A stretch of 64,000 bases of DNA, from positions 434,001-498,000 of the forward strand of contig DASYFG010000004.1 of the NCBI GenBank assembly GCA_036498565.1, given 5' to 3'. Under the pieces are notes generated by a model. The model was not told the origin of the DNA. It made no database searches and saw only the letters and a program-made list of their open reading frames with translations. The stretch comes from DASYFG01 sp036498565 (lineage in GTDB: Bacteria > Bacillota > Bacilli > Lactobacillales > Lactobacillaceae). Each line of letters begins with the position of its first letter. The first letter of the stretch is position 1. Shown here one piece after another: positions 1 to 7,971 of this stretch. The translations under genes and the position numbers were made by a program.

Positions 1-181
1 TGAAATCCACTTGGTTGTTAATCGCTTCAGCCACCACTTCCGGACGCACGTCAAGTGTGGTCATCACGCGGTCAATTTCCCGGTTCGGATTGCCAATTTG
101 CAAGCCAGTTGGATCGCCTTTTTCCGCCAAATTCACCGGCGCAAAGCCTTCAATCAAGTCAATCAAATCTTGTGCAATCAT
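1..181 (-). CDS. Nif3-like dinuclear metal-centre protein, N-terminal part
   Basis: This is the first 60 codons of a gene that runs off the left edge. The translation begins MIAQDLIDLIEGFAPVNLAE and continues through a GDPTGLQIGNP stretch and an LDVRPEVVAEAI stretch. That is the usual start of the NIF3/YqfO family (often labelled GTP cyclohydrolase 1 type 2 homologue), whose members form hexamers around a two-metal site. The metal ligands lie beyond the window. The ATG shares an ATGA overlap with the trmK stop, the standard trmK-nif3 pairing of Firmicutes. The true substrate of this family is not settled. Confidence 0.85.
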   Translation of the reverse strand, partial: MIAQDLIDLIEGFAPVNLAEKGDPTGLQIGNPNREIDRVMTTLDVRPEVVAEAINNQVDF

Positions 182-858
182 GCCAGCACCTCCAAAATTT
201 CAGCGCGCGTTGCTTGCCATTGTGCAAACGTTTCACTTTTAGTTTGGTCGCTGGCCGTCAAGCGCGCCAAAATCACGTCGATTCGTGCCACTTCTTTTTC
301 CCATTTCGCCACAAAAACTGGAGATTTAGCTTGGCGCAGGAATGGACCGTATAAGATATCGGCTTGCGACAAATTTTGTTCGCCCCGTTCAGCGGCGATG
401 ATTTCGTAAAAATGTTTGCCTTCTTGGACAATATTTTCGGCGATAATCGCATAACCGTTGGCATTCAGCCACGTGCGGACGACTTTTTCATCGACGTTCG
501 GTTGCAAAATCAATTGCGCAAAACGTCGTTCATCAGCCGCCAAAATGTCGCGAATCAACGCGCCACCCATGCCGGCAATCGTCACCGTGTCGATTTTGTC
601 AGCCGTTTCAATCGCCGCTAAACCATTCGCCAAACGTGCAATCATGCGATCGCTTAACTGGCGATCGTCAATTTCATCTTGCACATTTTCCAGCGGGCCA
701 GCCGCCACTTCACCGGCGACCGCAAATGTAATTTTGTTCGTTAATAATAAATGCGCTGGTAAATACCCGTGATCCGAGCCAATATCAGCTAAACGCGCAC
801 CCGGCGCGACATATTCAGCCACCGCCTGTAAACGCGGTGATAAATTTAAACTATCCAT
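178..858 (-). CDS. trmK: tRNA (adenine(22)-N(1))-methyltransferase TrmK
   Basis: The 226-residue protein should use S-adenosylmethionine to methylate N1 of A22 in tRNA, as TrmK does in Bacillus. The N-terminus carries a class I methyltransferase loop (ADIGSDHGYLP, about residues 24-34), followed by the family signatures TVTIAGMGG and LILQPNV. I start at ATG 858, which lies 7 nt after a strong GGAGGGAGG Shine-Dalgarno. An upstream in-frame TTG at 864 sits almost on that site and is unlikely. The gene overlaps the Nif3-like gene by 4 nt. The length is normal for the family. Confidence 0.92.
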   Translation of the reverse strand: MDSLNLSPRLQAVAEYVAPGARLADIGSDHGYLPAHLLLTNKITFAVAGEVAAGPLENVQDEIDDRQLSDRMIARLANGLAAIETADKIDTVTIAGMGGALIRDILAADERRFAQLILQPNVDEKVVRTWLNANGYAIIAENIVQEGKHFYEIIAAERGEQNLSQADILYGPFLRQAKSPVFVAKWEKEVARIDVILARLTASDQTKSETFAQWQATRAEILEVLA

Positions 859-934
859 TTTCAAACCTCCCTCCTATTATATCGAAAAATACACAGTTTG
901 CGGAGATGAATGTTAGATTTAGCTCATATTCTAA

Positions 935-962
935 CAAAAAAACCGGCGCAAGTGCCGGTTTT
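935..962 (-). terminator. Intrinsic terminator after glyA
   Basis: An AACCGGC/GCCGGTT stem with a six-base loop is followed on the minus strand by a run of seven T. It begins 9 nt beyond the glyA stop codon. Confidence 0.85.
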
Positions 963-970
963 AAGGATGA

Positions 971-2203
971 TTAATCAAACGGATGTGCCAAAGCCAACGC
1001 TTCAGCCTTCGCTTTAACGTCCGCCAAAACTTCCGCGTTGTCATGATTGTGAATGGCCGTCAAAATCAAGTTCGCCACTTCACGCGCATCATCTTCCACA
1101 AAACCACGCGTTGTAATCGCTGGTGTTCCCACGCGAATACCTGACGTTACGAATGGACTCAAAGTTTCGTTTGGCAAAGCTTCTTTGTTGGTTGTGATTG
1201 AAACAGAGTCCAACAATTCTTGTGTTTGCTTACCGTTCAAACCAGTTTTGGTCAAATCCAAGTTGAACAAGTGGTTGTCTGTGCCGCCAGCCACGACACG
1301 CACGTCTTCGCTCGCGGCAAAAACTTCGGCCATTGCTTGCGCATTTTTGATAATTTGGGCTTGGTAAGTTTTAAATTCAGGCTTCAAAGCTTCCCCGAAT
1401 GCCACCGCTTTTCCAGCAATCACGTGTTCCAAAGGTCCACCTTGGTTACCTGGGAAAATGGCTGAATTGATCTTCTTGGCATACTTTTCTTGTGACAAAA
1501 TCACACCACCACGTGGACCACGCAATGTTTTGTGCGTTGTTGACGTCACCACATCAGCAATGCCAACTGGACTTGGGTGCAAACCAGCAGCCACAAGACC
1601 GGCAATGTGTGCCATGTCAACCATCAAAAAGGCGCCAACTTCATCAGCGATTGCGCGGAACTTTGTAAAGTCAATTGTGCGTGAGTACGCTGATGCACCA
1701 GCAACAATCAACTTTGGCTTAAATTCAAGTGCTTGTTCACGAATAGCGTCATAATCCAATTGTTCGGTTTCTGCGTTCAAACCATATGATGCAAATTCAT
1801 ACAATTTACCTGAAAAGTTAACTGATGAACCGTGCGTCAAGTGACCACCGGCGTCCAAATCCATCCCCATGACGCGATCACCTGGTTGAATGAAAGCAGC
1901 ATAAACAGCTGAGTTCGCTTGTGAACCTGAGTGTGGTTGCACGTTGGCATATTCAGCACCGAACAATTCTTTCAAACGCTCAATCGCCAAATTTTCAATG
2001 ATATCAACGTATTCGGTACCACCGTAATAGCGTTTGCCAGGATAACCTTCTGCGTACTTGTTCGTCAAAACTGAGCCTTGTGCGGCACGAACACCGGCTG
2101 AGGCAAAGTTTTCTGACGCAATCAATTCAATTGTCTTGGCTTGACGGGCTTCTTCTTGGGCGATGACATCCCAAACTTCTGCATCTAATTCTTTGTAAGT
2201 CAT
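971..2203 (-). CDS. glyA: Serine hydroxymethyltransferase
   Basis: The 410-residue PLP enzyme converts serine plus tetrahydrofolate to glycine plus 5,10-methylene-tetrahydrofolate, the main one-carbon source for the purine genes later in the window. The SHMT signature around the PLP lysine is visible as VVTSTTHKTLRGPRGG (near residue 225), as are YAEGYPGKRYYGG and VQPHSGSQAN near the N-terminus. ATG 2203 follows AAGGAG at good spacing. It has its own TATAAT promoter and a terminator, so it is probably a single-gene unit. I see no PurR-like box in front, although glyA belongs to the PurR regulon in Bacillus. Confidence 0.97.
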   Translation of the reverse strand: MTYKELDAEVWDVIAQEEARQAKTIELIASENFASAGVRAAQGSVLTNKYAEGYPGKRYYGGTEYVDIIENLAIERLKELFGAEYANVQPHSGSQANSAVYAAFIQPGDRVMGMDLDAGGHLTHGSSVNFSGKLYEFASYGLNAETEQLDYDAIREQALEFKPKLIVAGASAYSRTIDFTKFRAIADEVGAFLMVDMAHIAGLVAAGLHPSPVGIADVVTSTTHKTLRGPRGGVILSQEKYAKKINSAIFPGNQGGPLEHVIAGKAVAFGEALKPEFKTYQAQIIKNAQAMAEVFAASEDVRVVAGGTDNHLFNLDLTKTGLNGKQTQELLDSVSITTNKEALPNETLSPFVTSGIRVGTPAITTRGFVEDDAREVANLILTAIHNHDNAEVLADVKAKAEALALAHPFD

Positions 2204-2232
2204 GAACAGCTCCTTGGTGAGTTAATAGTTCT

Positions 2233-2238
2233 ATTATA
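2233..2238 (-). promoter_or_regulatory. Probable glyA -10 element
   Basis: A perfect TATAAT lies about 30 nt upstream of the glyA start. The best -35 (TTGCAG) is 15 nt away and lies inside the asparaginase terminator, so the spacing is short and the assignment is tentative. Confidence 0.5.
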
Positions 2239-2241
2239 AAC

Positions 2242-2290
2242 CAAAAAATCACGCTGCAACATGATAATTTCATCATTTTACAACGTGATT
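2242..2290 (-). terminator. Intrinsic terminator after the asparaginase gene
   Basis: An imperfect long hairpin pairs AATCACG with CGTGATT and has an inner ATGAT/ATCAT helix. On the minus strand it is followed by TTTTTTGG. It ends just upstream of the glyA -10 element. Confidence 0.7.
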
Positions 2291-2299
2291 GTTCGGTTT

Positions 2300-3268
2300 T
2301 TAGTCATGAATATAGCGCATCAAATCAGCACGGGACAGATGCGCATTCAAGCCAATCAACAATTTCAAACGCGCCTTTTGCCCGTTCATGCTATTGGCAA
2401 ACATCACCCCTTGTTTTTCCAATTGCGCACCGCCCCCTGCATAATCATAGACAGGTTCAGCAATGCCGTTAAATGAGCGCGACACCAAAACCACTGGCGT
2501 GCCAGCTTCAATTAACCGCTGCAAACTTTGCGCGGCTTGTGGTGGCAAATTTCCCGCCCCCAAAGCTTCAACCACCAAACCGTCAATATCATGTTGCGCT
2601 AACAAATCAAAAATATCGCCGGTCATCCCCGCATAAGCTTTGACAACGGGCACTTTTCCCGCCACGCTATCAACATCATAAATCGCATATTCAGTCAATT
2701 GGTGATAGAAAACTACTTGTTTTTTGGTCATCACGCCAATTGGCCCGTTATTCGGTGAGGCAAATGTGGCGACGTTAGTGGTATGGGTTTTGGTCACGTA
2801 ACGCGCAGCGTGAATTTCATCGTTCATGACCACCAAAACGCCTTTCCCACGCGCTTGTTCATCGCTAGCGACGCGAATTGCGCTCAGATAGTTGTACAAA
2901 CCATCACTGCCCAACTCATTGGACGAGCGCATCGCGCCAGTAATCACAATCGGCGTTGCACTCGCAATCGTTGAATCCAAGAAAAATGCCGTCTCTTCCA
3001 ACGTATCCGTGCCATGTGTAATCACCACGCCAAATACGGCTTCGTTGCGAATAGCGGCTTGAATCCGTTCTTTCAAAGCCAGCATGTGCGCCGGCGTCAC
3101 GTGTGGACTAGGCAAATTATAAATATCCTCAACTTGTAATTCCACGTCTTCAGCAACTTTCAAAGCCGCTTTGAGCAAAGGATTTTCTGTACCTTGCGCC
3201 ACTTGGCCGTCGGCGCCTTCGCTCATCGCAATTGTGCCGCCCGTGTGCAAAACTAGAATTTTTTTCAT
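2300..3268 (-). CDS. ansA: Type I-like L-asparaginase
   Basis: The 322-residue protein should hydrolyse asparagine to aspartate and ammonia. Both catalytic threonine motifs of the bacterial asparaginase family are visible: HTGGTIAM at residues 7-14 and HGTDTLEETAF near residue 85. No signal peptide is seen, so it is cytoplasmic. The ATG overlaps the recO stop as ATGA and has an AAGGAG site 7 nt upstream, so it is probably co-transcribed with recO. Gene symbol by family only. Glutaminase side activity cannot be judged from sequence. Confidence 0.9.
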   Translation of the reverse strand: MKKILVLHTGGTIAMSEGADGQVAQGTENPLLKAALKVAEDVELQVEDIYNLPSPHVTPAHMLALKERIQAAIRNEAVFGVVITHGTDTLEETAFFLDSTIASATPIVITGAMRSSNELGSDGLYNYLSAIRVASDEQARGKGVLVVMNDEIHAARYVTKTHTTNVATFASPNNGPIGVMTKKQVVFYHQLTEYAIYDVDSVAGKVPVVKAYAGMTGDIFDLLAQHDIDGLVVEALGAGNLPPQAAQSLQRLIEAGTPVVLVSRSFNGIAEPVYDYAGGGAQLEKQGVMFANSMNGQKARLKLLIGLNAHLSRADLMRYIHD

Positions 3269-4065
3269 GCTTCATCTCCTTTTGGTGCGCGTTTTGGAAT
3301 GTTAGCGATTTGATTATCCCACGCTTGCATTTGCTCGATAAACTGTTTGGCGCGCGGTTTTAACCCGATTTGCCGCTCGTAGATGTGGTCGATGACGCGC
3401 TGGATTTCACGTTTGACACTTGGTGCAATGTTAATCGTGTTGACTTTGGTCAAATCAACGGCGCTAAACAGCCGCAAGTAGTACATCGCTTTTGGCGTCA
3501 CTTGCAAACGATGTTCGTCCAAGTCGTAATGTTGCGCGCCCAGCACGCCGTTGAATTTTTCACTATAATCAAATTCGCCGTCCATCTGCCCGTCAATTGG
3601 ATCCGCCCGCCAATTCACCGGCACACCAAATTCGGGTAGCAACTGAATTTCAAAAATATTCGCCAAAATCTGCGGATCTAACCCAGCTTGGAATTTGTTC
3701 AAAACAATCGTCAACTGCGTGAACCATTTTGGCAAGGCGACGCCTTCATCAAAAGCCGCATCTAGCAAACTGCCAATCAGCGTCGCATAGGCATTCGCAG
3801 TTAAATTTTCAGTCAATTCCGGAAAATGCTGCGCAGCTTGTACGTCATTCAAATACCCCAATCCACCGCCGCGTTTGGGGAGTGCGCCGAGGAAAGTCAC
3901 TAACGTAAAAGGTTGCGTGCCGACCGTGAGTTTTGATTTTGGCTTTTTGGCGCCACGTGCTAAAAACGTTTGCAAACCAACTTCTTGCGTTAACATATGC
4001 ACGAGCAAATCATTGTCTTTGTATTGGCGCGTGTAAAGCACAATACCCGTGAGCGTATCTGCCAT
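3265..4065 (-). CDS. recO: DNA repair protein RecO
   Basis: The 266-residue protein should load RecA onto SSB-coated DNA together with RecR in recombinational repair. An OB-fold N-terminus (GIVLYTRQYKDNDLLVHMLT, then FLARGAKKPKS) is followed by a helical C-terminal domain. I start at ATG 4065, six nt after GGGAG. A GTG immediately upstream is too close to that site. The four-cysteine zinc finger found in the Bacillus protein is absent and no cysteine occurs anywhere in the protein. The start is one base overlapped (TGATG) with the small ORF behind era. Confidence 0.93.
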   Translation of the reverse strand: MADTLTGIVLYTRQYKDNDLLVHMLTQEVGLQTFLARGAKKPKSKLTVGTQPFTLVTFLGALPKRGGGLGYLNDVQAAQHFPELTENLTANAYATLIGSLLDAAFDEGVALPKWFTQLTIVLNKFQAGLDPQILANIFEIQLLPEFGVPVNWRADPIDGQMDGEFDYSEKFNGVLGAQHYDLDEHRLQVTPKAMYYLRLFSAVDLTKVNTINIAPSVKREIQRVIDHIYERQIGLKPRAKQFIEQMQAWDNQIANIPKRAPKGDEA

Positions 4066-4163
4066 CACTTGCTCCCATATAAAAAAACGACAAATCGTTG
4101 TCGTGGCATGAACTGTTTAATTGTTCGTCGCACGTCCATCGGTCGTCGTTTTCCTTTCTGCAT
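4065..4163 (-). CDS. Possible 32-residue basic peptide between era and recO
   Basis: A short reading frame begins with ATG at 4163, sharing one base with the era stop (TAATG), and ends with TGA sharing one base with the recO start (TGATG). It therefore fits exactly between its neighbours. The peptide is very basic, starting MQKGKRRPMDVRRT, and all six arginine codons are CGA, unlike the CGT/CGC of nearby genes. The last third runs through the terminator-like hairpin at 4078-4104. No good ribosome-binding site is seen, so initiation would depend on coupling. It does not resemble the YqzL protein found here in Bacillus. It could be a leader peptide, a real small protein, or chance. Confidence 0.35.
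   Translation of the reverse strand: MQKGKRRPMDVRRTIKQFMPRQRFVVFLYGSK
4078..4104 (-). terminator. Terminator or attenuator between era and recO
   Basis: Minus-strand ACGACAA/TTGTCGT stem with a four-base loop, followed by seven T. It sits directly before the recO ribosome-binding site and inside the small ORF 4065-4163, so ribosomes crossing that ORF could interfere with hairpin formation. Confidence 0.7.
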
Positions 4164-5074
4164 TAATAATCGTCGTTGTTGTAGCCCAATGTTTGCAAAG
4201 CTTGCGGGCGATCACGCCAACGTGGTTCAACTTTGACCCACGTTTCTAAGAAGACTTTGTCCCCCATCAGACGTTCGATATCGCGGCGCGCGCGCGTCCC
4301 GATTTCTTTGATCATGGCGCCTTGCTTACCGATAATAATGTTCTTTTGTGTTGGGCGCTCCACCACAATTGACGCTTGCACGTTAATGCGATTTTCTGAT
4401 TCACGCTCAATTTTGTCAATCACAACCGCAACTGAATGCGGCACTTCTTGACGTGTCAATTGCAAGACTTTTTCCCGAATTAATTCACCAATAACGAAGC
4501 GTTCTGGGTGATCTGTCAATTGATCTGCGTCAAAATATTGCGGTCCTTCGTCTAATTTGTCGACAATATTAGCCAACAAATCTTCGATGTTATCCCCTTC
4601 ACGGGCCGAAATTGGATAAACTTCAGTCCATTCAGGCGCATCGGCTTGGTAACTATCAATAATCCCTAACAAATCTTGGCGTGTCACCGCGTCAATTTTG
4701 TTCACCAACAAATAAACTGGTGTGTCTTTGACTTGCTTCAAACGTTCGATAATAAAATCATCCCCGCGTCCACGTGGCATCGTCGCATCCACCACAAACC
4801 AAACGGCATCCGCTTCATGCAAAGCCGAGAAAGCTGATTTCACCATGAAATCGCCCAAAGAATTTTGTGGCTTGTGCACACCGGGCGTGTCGATAAACAC
4901 AACTTGCGCTTGATCCGTGGTGTAAATGCCTTGGATTTTGTTACGCGTGGTTTGTGCTTTGTCAGACATGATGGCAATTTTTTCGCCCACAATCCGATTT
5001 AACAACGTTGATTTCCCAACGTTTGGACGGCCGACAATCGCGACGAATCCTGATTTAAAAACTTCTTCTGTCAT
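4163..5074 (-). CDS. era: GTPase Era
   Basis: The 303-residue GTPase binds the 3' end of 16S rRNA and acts in 30S subunit maturation. G1 (GRPNVGKST, residues 15-23), G3 (DTPG) and G4 (NKID) motifs are clear. A KH domain with the GKQGAMIKEIG loop occupies the C-terminus. I start at ATG 5074, which follows AAAGGG. The ATG six codons upstream has no ribosome-binding site and adds an unusual tail. The order phoH-ybeY-dgkA-era is the conserved Firmicutes arrangement, with recO downstream. Confidence 0.96.
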   Translation of the reverse strand: MTEEVFKSGFVAIVGRPNVGKSTLLNRIVGEKIAIMSDKAQTTRNKIQGIYTTDQAQVVFIDTPGVHKPQNSLGDFMVKSAFSALHEADAVWFVVDATMPRGRGDDFIIERLKQVKDTPVYLLVNKIDAVTRQDLLGIIDSYQADAPEWTEVYPISAREGDNIEDLLANIVDKLDEGPQYFDADQLTDHPERFVIGELIREKVLQLTRQEVPHSVAVVIDKIERESENRINVQASIVVERPTQKNIIIGKQGAMIKEIGTRARRDIERLMGDKVFLETWVKVEPRWRDRPQALQTLGYNNDDY

Positions 5075-5111
5075 AATTCCCTTTCTGCGCATGGCCTAGC
5101 ATGCGTTTGGC

Positions 5112-5552
5112 TTAACCAAAGTATTCGCGGTGGAAAAAGTGCAACGGCGGCCATCCCATCCATTCATAGAAATAAGGTTGGAAAATAATCACCAACACCA
5201 GAATTTCAAAGAATACCGCAATCAACACGCCACCAGCAGCCACATCTTTGGCAACTTTAGCTAATGGATGAAACTTGTGCTCGACAATCAAATCAACCAC
5301 TGATTCAATAATCGTATTCACAAATTCACTCGTCACCGCACTAAACACGGCAATGAACAACCACAACCAATCTGATCGTGATAATTTAAAATAAATCCCA
5401 ATGGCCACCACTAAGGCTGCCAACACCACGTGAATCCGCAAGTTGCGCTCGCGCACCAACATGGTATAAATCCCATATAATGAATTTTTCAGCGCGCGTA
5501 TAAAACTCGAATTACGCAACACGCGGCGATCGTTATTATCGTGTGAGGCCAT
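5112..5552 (-). CDS. dgkA: Diacylglycerol/undecaprenol kinase family membrane protein
   Basis: The 146-residue integral membrane kinase belongs to the DagK family. In Gram-positives these usually phosphorylate undecaprenol to feed the peptidoglycan lipid carrier pool. Three hydrophobic helices are visible (about residues 42-55, 60-78 and 105-128), with the family motifs RNLRIHV and EFVNTIIESVVDL (conserved glutamates) and AKVAKDVAAGGVL. Length is typical. The ATG lies 17 nt inside ybeY and has only a weak ribosome-binding site, so translation is probably coupled to ybeY. Confidence 0.9.
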   Translation of the reverse strand: MASHDNNDRRVLRNSSFIRALKNSLYGIYTMLVRERNLRIHVVLAALVVAIGIYFKLSRSDWLWLFIAVFSAVTSEFVNTIIESVVDLIVEHKFHPLAKVAKDVAAGGVLIAVFFEILVLVIIFQPYFYEWMGWPPLHFFHREYFG

Positions 5553-6006
5553 AGTTGTCTAAAATTTCCCGTTGCAAATCAAACATTTCTGCTTCTTCTT
5601 TGTCACCTAATTCATGGTCGTAACCGTTCAAATGCAAGAACCCGTGAACGACCAAAAATCCTAATTCACGTTCCCAGCTGTGGTTCAAAAATTCAGCTTG
5701 TTCCCCGACTTTGTCCACGGAGACCAAAATATCACCAATGTTCAATGCAGGCGCGTCGTCTTCATCAAAAATCAATGCTTCATCACCATCTTCAATCGCA
5801 AAACTAATCACGTCGGTTGGCTTGTCCACGCCGCGATAGTCTTTGTTAAATTGGTGAATTTTCTCGTTGTCCATGAACGTCACCGACATTTCCGTGTCTT
5901 CCGGCAATTTGATGTAGTTACCGGCATATTCCAAGACATTTGTCACCAAATCCAAATGAAACTGGCTGACGCCCTTAGGGGTTTCGTCAATTAACACTAA
6001 ATCCAT
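5536..6006 (-). CDS. ybeY: Endoribonuclease YbeY
   Basis: The 156-residue metal-dependent endoribonuclease acts in 16S rRNA 3' end processing and ribosome quality control. The zinc-binding signature HGFLHLNGYDH (three histidines, near residue 120) is intact, and DVISFA in the N-terminal half is typical. The ATG shares one base with the phoH stop (TAATG) and has AAGGAG upstream. It overlaps dgkA at the other end, so phoH, ybeY, dgkA and era form one coupled operon. Confidence 0.95.
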   Translation of the reverse strand: MDLVLIDETPKGVSQFHLDLVTNVLEYAGNYIKLPEDTEMSVTFMDNEKIHQFNKDYRGVDKPTDVISFAIEDGDEALIFDEDDAPALNIGDILVSVDKVGEQAEFLNHSWERELGFLVVHGFLHLNGYDHELGDKEEAEMFDLQREILDNYGLTR

Positions 6007-6977
6007 TAATTTTGCTCCTTGTTTTCTGCAGAATCGTAAGCTTTGACAATCAAACCGACGACTGGGTGACGCACCACGTCAGCGGCGTCAAATTCAACGA
6101 ATTGAATGCGATTAACGTCTTTTAACACTTTGCGGGCGGTAATTAAGCCTGATTGCACTTTCCCCGGCAAATCAATTTGGCTGATGTCACCGTTGACAAT
6201 CATTTTTGAACCAAAGCCGAGTCGCGTCAAAAACATTTTCATTTGTTGATTGGTCGTGTTCTGGGCTTCATCCAAAATAATAAACGCGTCATCCAACGTC
6301 CGCCCACGCATATAGGCGAGCGGCGCAACTTCGATAATCCCGCGGTCCATCAAGCGTTCCGTTTGTTCGGCACCAATAATGGCGTGCATTGCATCATAAA
6401 TTGGGCGGAGATAAGGATCTACTTTTTCCTTCAAATCACCCGGCAAAAACCCCAAACTTTCACCCGCTTCAACCGCTGGCCGTGTCACGATAATACGTTC
6501 CACATCCCCGCGTTTGAGCGCGGCAATCGCCATAATCACCGCCAAAAACGTTTTCCCAGTTCCCGCAGGTCCAATGCCAAATGTCACATCGTTTTTGCGA
6601 ATCGATTGAATATATTGGCGTTGACCAAAATTTTTAACGCGAATCGGGCGACCTTTGGCATCCCGAATCAACGTTTCGTCATATAAATCACCAAAATATT
6701 CCAACGTGCCGCGTTGCGCCATTGTGATCGCACTTGCGACGTCCGTTCCTGCTAAACGCACCTGCTTTTTGATGATTTTTGTGAGCGCTTGAACGACTGC
6801 AAGCGCCAATTGAACTTTGTCATCATCACCACTAATCGTTAATTGATCGCCACGGGCGTGGAGTTTCACGTCCAAACCTTCTTCAATCAATACCAAAAAT
6901 TGGTCATTGACACCGATTAAACCTGTTTGCTGTTCGGCATTTTCAAACTGAAAAATTTGCTGCACTTGTGCTGTCAA
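6006..6977 (-). CDS. phoH: PhoH-like ATPase
   Basis: The 323-residue P-loop ATPase of the PhoH/YlaK group is always found beside ybeY in Firmicutes and is thought to act in RNA metabolism. Its exact role is open. Walker A (GPAGTGKT, about residues 136-143) and a Walker B-like FIILDEAQN are present. The longest frame opens with TTG at 6986, but that codon abuts the AGAGG ribosome-binding site. TTG 6977, nine nt after AGAGG, is the better start. No ATG fits, so the start is less certain than the rest. Confidence 0.9.
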   Translation of the reverse strand: MTAQVQQIFQFENAEQQTGLIGVNDQFLVLIEEGLDVKLHARGDQLTISGDDDKVQLALAVVQALTKIIKKQVRLAGTDVASAITMAQRGTLEYFGDLYDETLIRDAKGRPIRVKNFGQRQYIQSIRKNDVTFGIGPAGTGKTFLAVIMAIAALKRGDVERIIVTRPAVEAGESLGFLPGDLKEKVDPYLRPIYDAMHAIIGAEQTERLMDRGIIEVAPLAYMRGRTLDDAFIILDEAQNTTNQQMKMFLTRLGFGSKMIVNGDISQIDLPGKVQSGLITARKVLKDVNRIQFVEFDAADVVRHPVVGLIVKAYDSAENKEQN

Positions 6978-7031
6978 AAATTGCAACCTCTTTTAATTAA
7001 TGTTTCAGTCTATTTTAACATACATCCACAC

Positions 7032-7054
7032 AAAAACGCCCGCCGAAACGAGCG
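7032..7054 (-). terminator. Intrinsic terminator after yqeY
   Basis: Minus-strand CGCTCG/CGGGCG stem with one G-U pair, followed by TTTTT, about 25 nt beyond the yqeY stop. Confidence 0.6.
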
Positions 7055-7078
7055 CATTTGTATAAATTCTGTCAAACT

Positions 7079-7522
7079 TTAGCTCAAAGCTGCTTTGACT
7101 TTATCAGCAACAACTTTACCGTCTGCTTTACCTTTGATTTGTGGCGTGACGATACCCATCACTTTGCCCATGTCTTTGGCTTGGGTAGCGCCGGTTTTGG
7201 CAATCGCGTCGGCCACAATTGCGTCAATTTCAGCTTCCGTTAATTGTTCTGGCAAATAGTTGTTCAACACCGCCAATTCAGCTTCAACGTCGGCTACCAA
7301 ATCTTCACGATCCCCGGCTTTGTATTCGTTAATGCTTTCGTTGCGTTGCTTGACTTCACGTGACAAAACCGCCAATTCTTCTTGTTCCGTCAAATCATGT
7401 CCCAAACTGATTTGTTCGTTAGTCACGGTTGTTTTAACCATGCGAATAACTGACAAAGCCACTTTGTTTTTGTCTTTCATGGCTTGTTTCATGTCGTTGT
7501 TAAGTTGTTCTAATAAGCTCAT
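7079..7522 (-). CDS. yqeY: GatB/YqeY-domain protein
   Basis: The 147-residue protein is the stand-alone YqeY family, related to the tail domain of the GatB amidotransferase subunit and probably tRNA-binding. Its cellular role is not established. The family pattern EQLNNDMKQAMKDKNKVALSVIRM at the start and the C-terminal DMGKVMGIVTP-KGKADGK pattern are clear. ATG 7522 has AGGAAAAT upstream. It follows rpsU, the usual neighbour, but a strong terminator at 7587-7614 separates the two. Confidence 0.92.
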   Translation of the reverse strand: MSLLEQLNNDMKQAMKDKNKVALSVIRMVKTTVTNEQISLGHDLTEQEELAVLSREVKQRNESINEYKAGDREDLVADVEAELAVLNNYLPEQLTEAEIDAIVADAIAKTGATQAKDMGKVMGIVTPQIKGKADGKVVADKVKAALS

Positions 7523-7586
7523 TTTATTTTCCTGCTTTCAAAATTTACAACGTGCGTCCTGCACACTCTACTAGTCATTTTAGCAC

Positions 7587-7614
7587 AAAAAAACCACGCT
7601 TGGCGTGGTTTTTT
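7587..7614. terminator. Bidirectional terminator after rpsU
   Basis: A symmetric hairpin AAAAACCACGC-TTG-GCGTGGTTTTT has T tracts in both directions. On the minus strand it ends rpsU just before the yqeY promoter zone. Confidence 0.85.
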
Positions 7615-7623
7615 CAGGTCGAA

Positions 7624-7809
7624 TTAACGGCCCTTCTTCTTGTTGCGCTTTTGAGCTGCTTCAGACTTCAACTTCTTTGCAACTGAAGGCTTAACATAGA
7701 ATTCGCGCTTGCGGTATTCTTGGAGAGTACCGTCCTTAGAAACACCACGCTTAAAGCGGCGCAATGCGTCATCCAAAGATTCGTTCTTACGTACAACAAC
7801 CTTTGCCAT
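7624..7809 (-). CDS. rpsU: 30S ribosomal protein S21
   Basis: The 61-residue basic protein starts MAKVVVRKNESLDDALRRFK and ends in a lysine/arginine-rich tail (RNKKKGR), which is diagnostic for S21. ATG 7809 has a perfect AAAGGAGGG eight nt upstream. The longer frame from 7833 reads through that site and is rejected. It is driven by a near-consensus promoter 70-100 nt upstream. Confidence 0.97.
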   Translation of the reverse strand: MAKVVVRKNESLDDALRRFKRGVSKDGTLQEYRKREFYVKPSVAKKLKSEAAQKRNKKKGR

Positions 7810-7880
7810 GTTCGATTCCCTCCTTTCTTGCATTTTATTTCGTTATATTTCTATACGACATGCCTTTACAATACTTATCT

Positions 7881-7909
7881 ATTTTAGCAAATCCAATAAA
7901 CAGCGTCAA
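7881..7909 (-). promoter_or_regulatory. rpsU promoter
   Basis: TTGACG (7904-7909) and TAAAAT (7881-7886) are separated by exactly 17 nt on the minus strand, facing rpsU. Confidence 0.85.
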
Positions 7910-7911
7910 GT

Positions 7912-7940
7912 CTGAAATTAAAGATTATCCCTGTTATAAT
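7912..7940 (+). promoter_or_regulatory. Promoter of the PH-domain gene, divergent from rpsU
   Basis: A perfect TATAAT at 7935-7940 with a weaker -35 (CTGAAA, 7912-7917) 17 nt upstream. It is back to back with the rpsU promoter. Confidence 0.7.
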
Positions 7941-7971
7941 AAACCTATCAACAAGGACAAGGAGCAACTTC

